From: Lysobacteraceae bacterium
Lineage (GTDB): Bacteria; Pseudomonadota; Gammaproteobacteria; Xanthomonadales; Xanthomonadaceae
Length of the DNA: 12,370 bases
Reading direction: 5' to 3'
NCBI GenBank assembly: GCA_027483745.1
Contig: JAIXTZ010000023.1
Span: forward strand, 1 to 12,370
The translations under genes were made by a program, and so were the position numbers. Below are positions 8,501 through 12,370 of this stretch, one piece after another. Below the pieces are notes generated by a model, which searched no databases, was not told the DNA's origin, and saw only the letters and a list, made by a program, of their open reading frames with translations. Within the stretch, counting starts at the first letter, position 1. Every line of letters starts with the position of its first letter.

Positions 8501-10282
8501 CAGGGCGGGCATTCGCTGCTCGCCGCGGAACTCGCCGGGGAACTGCAGCGCCTGACCGGATCCCGCCCCTCGCTCCGCGCGATCTTCGAAGCGCCCACGC
8601 CGCGCCAACTGGCTGCCGCACTGTCGGCCGCGTCGTCCGACGTGGCCCTCGCGACGCACCCGAAGGTGCCGCCGCTCGCGCGACGCGCGGGTACGGGCGC
8701 GACCGTCCTGTCGGTGCAGCAGCGCCGCGCCTGGTTCCTGGAACGAAGCAGCGATGATCCCAGCATCAACCTGCTGCCGTCCGCGCACCGTCTGAAGGGA
8801 CCGTTCGATCCCGCCGCGTTCCAGCGCGCCTTGTCGGCGCTGGTGGCCCGCCAGCCCGTGCTGCGCACCGTGTTCAGGCCGTCGCCCGAGGGCGCCGAAC
8901 AGCGGGTGCTCGATCGCATGGCCGTCGAATGCCCGGTGATCGACTGGTCCGCCCGTCCGCGCGACACGATCGACGCCGCCCTGTACCAGGCCGTCGCCGA
9001 CATGCAGACCGAAGCCATCGACCTGGCCGTCGGACCGCCGTTCCGTGCCGCGCTGTTCCGCCTTGGTGACGAGGAACACGTGTTCGCCTTCGTGGTCCAC
9101 CACCTCGTCTGGGACGGCTGGTCGTTCGACCTGCTTTACCGCGACATGGCCGCCCTGTACGCCGCCGAGCTGTCGGTCGAGGCCTCGCCGCCCGTGCCGC
9201 TGGACCTCGATTACGCCGACTACGCCGAATGGCAGACGTCGCTGCTCGCCTCGGGCGCGCTGCAGCCGCAGATCGATTTCTGGAAGCGCACGCTACTGCC
9301 CGCACCGACACCGCTCGCCCTTCCGAGCGACCACCCCCGTCCGGCACAGATGAGCGGGCGTGGCGGCTCGGTGCGACTCGTGCTGCCGGCCGATGTGGTC
9401 GAACGCCTGCATGCGAAGGCCCGAGAACGCGGGACGACGCTGTTCGTGCTCCTGCTGGCCGCTTACACGGCGCTGCTCCAGCGCCTTTCGGGCCAGCGCG
9501 ACATGGTGGTCGGTACGCCGGTACGCGGTCGCGACCAGGCCGAGCTCCTGCCGGTGATGGGTTTCTTCGTGAATGCGCTGCCACTTCGCTTCCTCGGCGA
9601 CGCCACCCGGACCGATGAGTGGATCGAGCACGTGCGCAAGGTCACCACCGAGGCCCTGGGACACCCCGACGTGCCGATCGAGGCCCTCGTCCGGGAGCTG
9701 CAGCTGCCGCGGGACCCGAGCCGACCCGCGCTGTTCCAGGCCATGTTCTCGTTCCAGGACGTGCGTGGGCGCCCCAGCCACTGGGGGCCACTCGAGCACT
9801 CGCGGTTCGGCGTTCCGGTGGCCGGCGCCAGCCATGAGCTGAGCCTGTGGTGCGTGGAAACGCGACCGGGCCTCGAGACGATCTTCACCTATGGCGCCGA
9901 CCTGTTCTCCCGTGACCGGGTCGCGGCCTGGGCGGAGCAATACCTCGACGCGCTGCGCGAGCTGGCGGGCGAGGCGACGTCGAGCGTCGCGCTGTTGAAA
10001 CGCATCTGGAGCGAGCTGCTTGGCACCACCGAGATCAGCGCGGACGACAACTTCTTCGAACGCGGCGGCCACTCGCTCCTCGCCCTCAGCATGGTGAGCC
10101 GCGTCGAGTTGGCCTGCGGCAAGCGGCTGTCCTTGTTGCGCGTTGGCGACAGCAGCCTCGGGGCGTTGGCGGCGATGCTCGACGAGGCGCCGACGCCAGA
10201 GGCCGCGACGACGAGCACCGCCTCCACGTCCGGCACGCTGGGCGGCTGGCTGCGCAAACTCGTAGGCCAACCGGGCGCATGA
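5039..10282 (+). CDS. Hybrid PKS/NRPS, C-terminal part: aminotransferase end - C - A(Gly predicted) - PCP - C - PCP
   Basis: These 1747 codons continue the same frame after the TAG; the ATG at 5039 is probably an ordinary internal Met. Residues 1-150 complete the aminotransferase. Residues about 165-590 are a condensation domain with SHLAVDG (His304, Asp308) in place of HHxxxDG. Residues about 597-1095 are an adenylation domain with YTSGSTGKPKG (746-756), MYGPTETT, YRTGDLG and LPNGKIDRKAL (Lys1080). By eye alignment to GrsA its pocket residues are DILQLGMVWK, close to published glycine codes. A six-residue repeat linker leads to a PCP (Ser1159 in GGHSLL). A second condensation domain has an intact HHLVWDG (His1355, Asp1359) and is followed directly by a second PCP (Ser1679 in GGHSLL), with no A domain between. 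The protein ends in a Thr/Ser-rich tail without a thioesterase or reductase. The TGA overlaps the next start as ATGA. If translated alone from 5039, the aminotransferase would lack its PLP lysine. Confidence 0.9.
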   Translation: MDALDGGWWQFGDDSYPEAGVTYFAGTYVRHPLALAAAKATLQYLKDRGPALYDELNGRTQGMVDRLNAGFAARRAPVKAVHCASLWRLQWDEDQRYVSLFYYLARLHGLHLYEQFGHFVTEPMGAAEIDRIVDVFLSAIDELMALGFLTPRGGPLPPGGGADHPSQGASADDAPLSPGQAERWLAASFDQHAVKALNETLCLRLDGALDLEAFKAAVDALVQRHPAFRLRFDADAPRQREVRGSEPTLALRDLSSEPNPEAALVAFASDAGQRVFALGDGPMVSMALLRLGPSSHALHLVYSHLAVDGWAISVVLEELAMLYTAKRSGAVANLPPAGRPGEFAAAEQARMAGPDGREAATYWTQVLASPPPPLELGDRQPSGPRRFVADTAYLRIEGPRFAALKSLAKSRRVTLFQCLLGLVATLLGRRAGADDFVLSVPYASQGLGRHPALMSDGVLDLPLRLRLARRDDTLANLEPVRMALMDALEHPLMTQGLAARLLGIPSRGDRPPLTGVYFNLNPKVVLDGFQPLVARMQEGRKPGLLGELMFNFYEEDDALALDLHHGTEFFSPARIAEILGQLEAEIDALVGASAPERIERGIADQVRRTPDAIAIRSAEEYITFAELDARANRIANALIARGARAGDWIGLCLPRGIDLVAALLGVLKCGAAYVPLDPAFPLQRLRDMADDAGLALLLSDADNATRLDITGLRTLLLDADAGAVAAASAEAPDVTLSSDAPAYVIYTSGSTGKPKGVVVLQRGVANFLRSMAHTPGLKAGERLLAVTTLSFDIAVLELLLPLTVGAEIVLAQRTDAIDGHALSQLIARHGVQVMQATPSTWHLLLEAGFKAPAGFRALCGGEALSPALARRLLDAGVAELWNMYGPTETTVWSTLARITDPGQITVGRPIDATTVRLLDEQGRECDVGVPGEICIGGAGVAQGYHARPELTAERFITDPFDPRPGARLYRTGDLGAWNPDGTIRHMGRLDHQVKLRGYRIELGEIEAAIEQLPGIARAAMAVESCGPMDDRRVAYVAAVSGAAAPALTPMRRALGQRLPDYMLPQVLRVLDALPLLPNGKIDRKALRPAPEDTAAIADASATPAASATPAASATPAAPATPAAPAEHGLEARIGEAMGRLLHRAPLEAEDHFFEQGGHSLLAAELAGELQRLTGSRPSLRAIFEAPTPRQLAAALSAASSDVALATHPKVPPLARRAGTGATVLSVQQRRAWFLERSSDDPSINLLPSAHRLKGPFDPAAFQRALSALVARQPVLRTVFRPSPEGAEQRVLDRMAVECPVIDWSARPRDTIDAALYQAVADMQTEAIDLAVGPPFRAALFRLGDEEHVFAFVVHHLVWDGWSFDLLYRDMAALYAAELSVEASPPVPLDLDYADYAEWQTSLLASGALQPQIDFWKRTLLPAPTPLALPSDHPRPAQMSGRGGSVRLVLPADVVERLHAKARERGTTLFVLLLAAYTALLQRLSGQRDMVVGTPVRGRDQAELLPVMGFFVNALPLRFLGDATRTDEWIEHVRKVTTEALGHPDVPIEALVRELQLPRDPSRPALFQAMFSFQDVRGRPSHWGPLEHSRFGVPVAGASHELSLWCVETRPGLETIFTYGADLFSRDRVAAWAEQYLDALRELAGEATSSVALLKRIWSELLGTTEISADDNFFERGGHSLLALSMVSRVELACGKRLSLLRVGDSSLGALAAMLDEAPTPEAATTSTASTSGTLGGWLRKLVGQPGA
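8333..8413 (+). repeat. 18-bp tandem repeat encoding an ASATPA linker
   Basis: Three copies of GCCTCCGCCACGCCCGCC, at 8333, 8351 and 8369, are followed by one near-copy at 8387 with TCC changed to CCC and a partial fifth at 8405. In frame this gives ASATPA three times, then APATPA and APA. It lies between the adenylation domain and the first PCP of the C-terminal part, where a flexible linker is expected. Copy number could vary between strains or collapse in short-read assemblies without breaking the frame. Confidence 0.9.
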
Positions 10283-11037
10283 CGGCGATGGGCATGCGCG
10301 TGCTGCAGCGGCCGGTCGGCCGCGGCTGGGTCAGGGGCACGCTGTGCGAAGCCCAAGAGGCGCATGCGTCCGTGCTGCTCGTGCCACCGTTCTTCCACGA
10401 ATGGCAGCGAAGCTATCGGCTGTTCGCGCTCTTGGCCGACGCCCTGGCGTCGCGCGGCGTCCGCGTGCTTCGCTTCGACTACCGCGGCACCGGGGATTCG
10501 TCGGGAGAAGACGCCGAGTTCCTGCCCAGCCGGGCGCTCGACGACGCGGACGCGATGCTCGCTCTGCTTCGCGAGTATGGTCCGGCCCCGATCACACTGA
10601 TCGGCGTGCGCGCCGGAGCACTGCTGGCGGAACCGCTGGCCGCGCGGCACACGCTGCCATGGTGGGCCTGGCAGGGCGTCGAGCGCGGCGACGCGCATCT
10701 GCACGAGCTGCGTACCCGTGACCGCCATGAACGCAACAACCGGAATCGCTTCCCTTTCCTCGGCCGAGCGCGCGTATCGGATGCGGGAACCCTGATGGGG
10801 CATCGGCTGCATCCCGAGTTTGCGTTGGAGCTGGGCATCTTCAGGCGAATGGCCGAGCCGGCGTGGCGCGTCGACGTCGCCGAGCACTGTGGCCCTGGCG
10901 ACCTTCTCCTGCCCGAGCTGCTGTCGCGCTGGGTCGGGCAAATCGACCTGCAGGGGTCCCTGCCCCACGCGGCGGTGGCCTCCGTCGCGGATCGAATGGC
11001 CTCGCGGCTGCGTTCCGCGCAGGGGGTCGCGGCATGA
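10279..11037 (+). CDS. Alpha/beta-hydrolase-fold protein, exosortase-associated hydrolase-like, non-canonical nucleophile elbow
   Basis: This 252-residue soluble protein shows no signal peptide. An early strand ends in VPPFFHEWQRSYR, followed by a long helix and LRFDYRGTGDSSGE (Asp67), the usual strand-4 region of S33-like alpha/beta hydrolases. The expected GxSxG elbow reads GVRAG, with Arg111 at the nucleophile position. This recalls the GLRLG found in exosortase A system-associated hydrolases, so classical serine hydrolysis is doubtful. The WWAWQG segment after it also resembles that group. I see no clear acid/His pair in the C-terminal part. The start overlaps the synthase stop as ATGA, which implies coupling; ATGs at 10288 and 10294 are alternative starts. 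A role in release, editing or transfer of the synthase product is inferred from position only, as the synthase has no thioesterase. Confidence 0.8.
   Translation: MTAMGMRVLQRPVGRGWVRGTLCEAQEAHASVLLVPPFFHEWQRSYRLFALLADALASRGVRVLRFDYRGTGDSSGEDAEFLPSRALDDADAMLALLREYGPAPITLIGVRAGALLAEPLAARHTLPWWAWQGVERGDAHLHELRTRDRHERNNRNRFPFLGRARVSDAGTLMGHRLHPEFALELGIFRRMAEPAWRVDVAEHCGPGDLLLPELLSRWVGQIDLQGSLPHAAVASVADRMASRLRSAQGVAA
11021..11026 (+). promoter_or_regulatory. ribosome binding site for the second hydrolase gene
   Basis: AGGGGG ends seven bases before the ATG at 11034. This supports that start over an ATG at 10863 in the same frame, which would lie deep inside the preceding gene and give an arginine-rich, unhydrolase-like extension. 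Confidence 0.65.
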
Positions 11038-11831
11038 TCGAGTCTCCGTTCCGACTCGGCGACTCCGACATCGGCACCGTGACCCGGCCGGACCGCGGCG
11101 GACGCACCGCGGTGGTCCTGCTGAATGCCGGGGCGATGCGCCGGGCCGGGCCCTTCCGCCTGCACGTGCACGCCGCGCGCCGTTTCGCAGCGCTCGGTTT
11201 TCCGACGCTGCGCATCGACCAACCCGGCATCGCCGACCACATCGCCAGCGCGCGGCGCCCGCATGTCGATGTGCTGATCGAGATCCTCGACACCCTGCAG
11301 CGCGAGACCGGCTGCGATCGCTTCGTCGTCGGCGGCGTCTGCAGCGCGGCCGATTTCGCCTGGGTGCTGGCGCAGAAGGAGCCACGCGTCGCCGGCCTGC
11401 TGCTGCTCGACCCGATGGCCCGGCCGAGCGCGCCGGGCTTCCGGCTCGGCCAGCTGCAGCTGCTGCTGCATCGCGGCCCCTTGGGCTGGATCGACATCGT
11501 GAAGCGCCGCCTTGCCCGGCGTACCGCACCGGCGCGGGTCACGGACGACCAACTGCGCGACTGGCCCACGCTGGGCGCGGAAGCAGCCCAGCTGGCGCGG
11601 CTCGTGGGCCGCGGGGCCGAACTCTTCGTGCTGTTCACCGGCGGAGCCGCCAACTACTTCACCCATCCGAGGCAGTTCTTCGAGGGCTATGGCGCGGCCT
11701 CGCGCAGCCCGCGGGTCCACTTCGAGTACTGGCGCCAGTGCGACCACCTGTTCTTCCAGCCCGACGATCGCGAACGCCTCGTCGAGCGCATCGCCGGATG
11801 GCTTGGCGACCGATTTGGAGCCGCTGCATGA
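11034..11831 (+). CDS. Alpha/beta-hydrolase-fold protein with cysteine in the nucleophile elbow
   Basis: This 265-residue protein begins MIESPFRLGDSDIG. The start is set by an ATGA overlap with the preceding gene and a good AGGGGG site. Recognisable parts are VVLLNAGAM near the N-terminus, a helix leading to LRIDQPGIADH (Asp62), an elbow GGVCSAADFAW with Cys103 where serine usually sits, AGLLLLDPMA after it, and CDHLFFQPDDRERL near the C-terminus with a likely catalytic His238. It resembles a group of hydrolase-fold proteins with GLCSGAD-type elbows that I recall near polysaccharide and exosortase loci. Cys-His chemistry suggests an acyltransferase or thioesterase-like reaction. Together with the preceding gene it forms a divergent hydrolase pair behind a synthase with no release domain. 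The function is inferred; the fold call is firm. Confidence 0.82.
   Translation: MIESPFRLGDSDIGTVTRPDRGGRTAVVLLNAGAMRRAGPFRLHVHAARRFAALGFPTLRIDQPGIADHIASARRPHVDVLIEILDTLQRETGCDRFVVGGVCSAADFAWVLAQKEPRVAGLLLLDPMARPSAPGFRLGQLQLLLHRGPLGWIDIVKRRLARRTAPARVTDDQLRDWPTLGAEAAQLARLVGRGAELFVLFTGGAANYFTHPRQFFEGYGAASRSPRVHFEYWRQCDHLFFQPDDRERLVERIAGWLGDRFGAAA
11817..11820 (+). promoter_or_regulatory. ribosome binding site for the cupin/JmjC gene
   Basis: GGAG lies seven bases before the ATG at 11828, inside the last codons of the second hydrolase gene, and supports the ATGA-overlapping start. Confidence 0.6.
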
Positions 11832-12370
11832 ACATCGAACGCGTGGGGGGCTTGAGCACCCGCGACTTCATCGAGCACTTCGTCGCGCCGCGCCGCCCGG
11901 TGGTGCTCACCGATGCCATCGAGGACTGGCCCGCGCTGGGCCGGTGGACGCCCGCTTGGTTCCGCGAGACCTGGGGCGAGCGCGTGGTGCGCTGCCGCGG
12001 CGCGAAGCACAACGCGCCGATCAGGCTGGCGGACTACATCGACGGCCTGGCCAGTTCGACGGAAGCCGCCCCGGTGCCCTACCTGCGCAACGTCAACATC
12101 CAGACCGATTGGCCGGAACTCGCCGCGGACATCACGCCGCGCTGCCGCTTCACCGCCGACGACTGGCTGAGCAGCCGATGGATGCCGAAGGGCTGGCCGC
12201 GCGCGGCGCGCCACCTCAACCAGCTGTTCATCAGCGGTGCGGGCACGACCATCCCGCTGCACTACGACGAATGGATGATGCACGCCTTCATCTCGAACGT
12301 GCATGGCGAGAAGGAGTTCACGCTGTTCCCGCCGGACCAGACGCCGTTCCTCTATCCGAAGGACGACTAC
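11828..12370 (+). CDS. Cupin/JmjC-type (FIH-like) protein, putative Fe(II)/2-oxoglutarate dioxygenase (5' part, truncated by window end)
   Basis: The first 181 codons are present and the frame is open to the last base. The start overlaps the preceding TGA as ATGA. The N-terminus has the layout of cupin_8/JmjC proteins: RPVVLTDAIEDWPALGRW, then tryptophan-containing segments. The core GTTIPLHYDEWMMHAF carries a HxD metal-binding pair (His145, Asp147), followed by HGEKEFTLFPP, which corresponds to the GxKxxxLFPP segment of FIH-like hydroxylases. The second metal-binding His would lie beyond the window. Family members hydroxylate protein side chains or small molecules. As the last visible gene of a PKS/NRPS operon, it may hydroxylate a carrier-bound or released intermediate. 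That role is inference; the fold call is well supported. Confidence 0.85.
   Translation, partial: MNIERVGGLSTRDFIEHFVAPRRPVVLTDAIEDWPALGRWTPAWFRETWGERVVRCRGAKHNAPIRLADYIDGLASSTEAAPVPYLRNVNIQTDWPELAADITPRCRFTADDWLSSRWMPKGWPRAARHLNQLFISGAGTTIPLHYDEWMMHAFISNVHGEKEFTLFPPDQTPFLYPKDDY

Noticed and set aside
6989..9103. Long reverse-strand open frame of 704 codons
   Set aside because: Opposite the A domain, with a Gly/Arg repeat derived from the 18-bp linker repeat; no coding signature.
9985..10282. C-terminal thioesterase or reductase on the synthase
   Set aside because: After PCP2 only about 50 residues of linker-like sequence remain, without a GxSxG or Rossmann motif.
10863..11033. N-terminal extension of the second hydrolase from the ATG at 10863
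   Set aside because: It would overlap the preceding gene by 175 bases, encodes an Arg/Ala-rich stretch, and the ATGA start at 11034 has a better ribosome site.

Overview
The window is a GC-rich, densely coded stretch. All genes lie on the + strand, in tight head-to-tail order, with no intergenic space longer than a few bases. Base composition, codon use and gene families point to a high-GC proteobacterium. A gammaproteobacterium of the Lysobacter/Xanthomonadaceae kind or a betaproteobacterium is my guess; nothing here fixes the taxon. No RNA gene, insertion sequence, CRISPR array, promoter or terminator could be recognised.

Layout: (1) 1-483 is the 3' end of a nucleotide-sugar epimerase of the UDP-glucuronate 4-epimerase type, a surface-polysaccharide gene. 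(2) After a 4-base gap, 488-10282 is a giant hybrid polyketide synthase/nonribosomal peptide synthetase (PKS/NRPS) reading frame. It is interrupted by a single in-frame amber codon (TAG, 5036-5038) inside a PLP aminotransferase domain. The same frame stays open for about 4.5 kb before and 5.2 kb after the stop. The combined domain order is carrier - KS - AT - ACP - aminotransferase - C - A - PCP - C - PCP. (3) 10279-11037 and 11034-11831 are two alpha/beta-hydrolase-fold proteins with unusual nucleophile elbows. (4) 11828-12370 is the 5' part of a cupin/JmjC-type (FIH-like) putative Fe(II)/2-oxoglutarate dioxygenase that runs off the window. The last three junctions are all ATGA overlaps, so the whole set is probably one translationally coupled operon.

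Inferred pathway: an acyl group is loaded in trans on the N-terminal carrier, because no ligase domain is present. It is extended once with malonyl-CoA by KS-AT-ACP, and the beta-keto group is converted to a beta-amine by the aminotransferase. The product is joined to an amino acid, predicted glycine from the specificity residues DILQLGMVWK that I read by eye. It then passes to a terminal C-PCP module that has neither an A domain nor a thioesterase. This resembles the beta-amino fatty acid assembly of mycosubtilin/iturin synthetases, but it sits beside a polysaccharide gene, with hydrolases and a putative hydroxylase as likely accessory enzymes.

The main point to resolve is the amber codon. 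It replaces what is expected to be an aromatic residue 17 codons after the PLP lysine and is followed directly by ATG. It could be a sequencing error, a recent nonsense mutation, readthrough, or a natural split of the synthase by termination-reinitiation.
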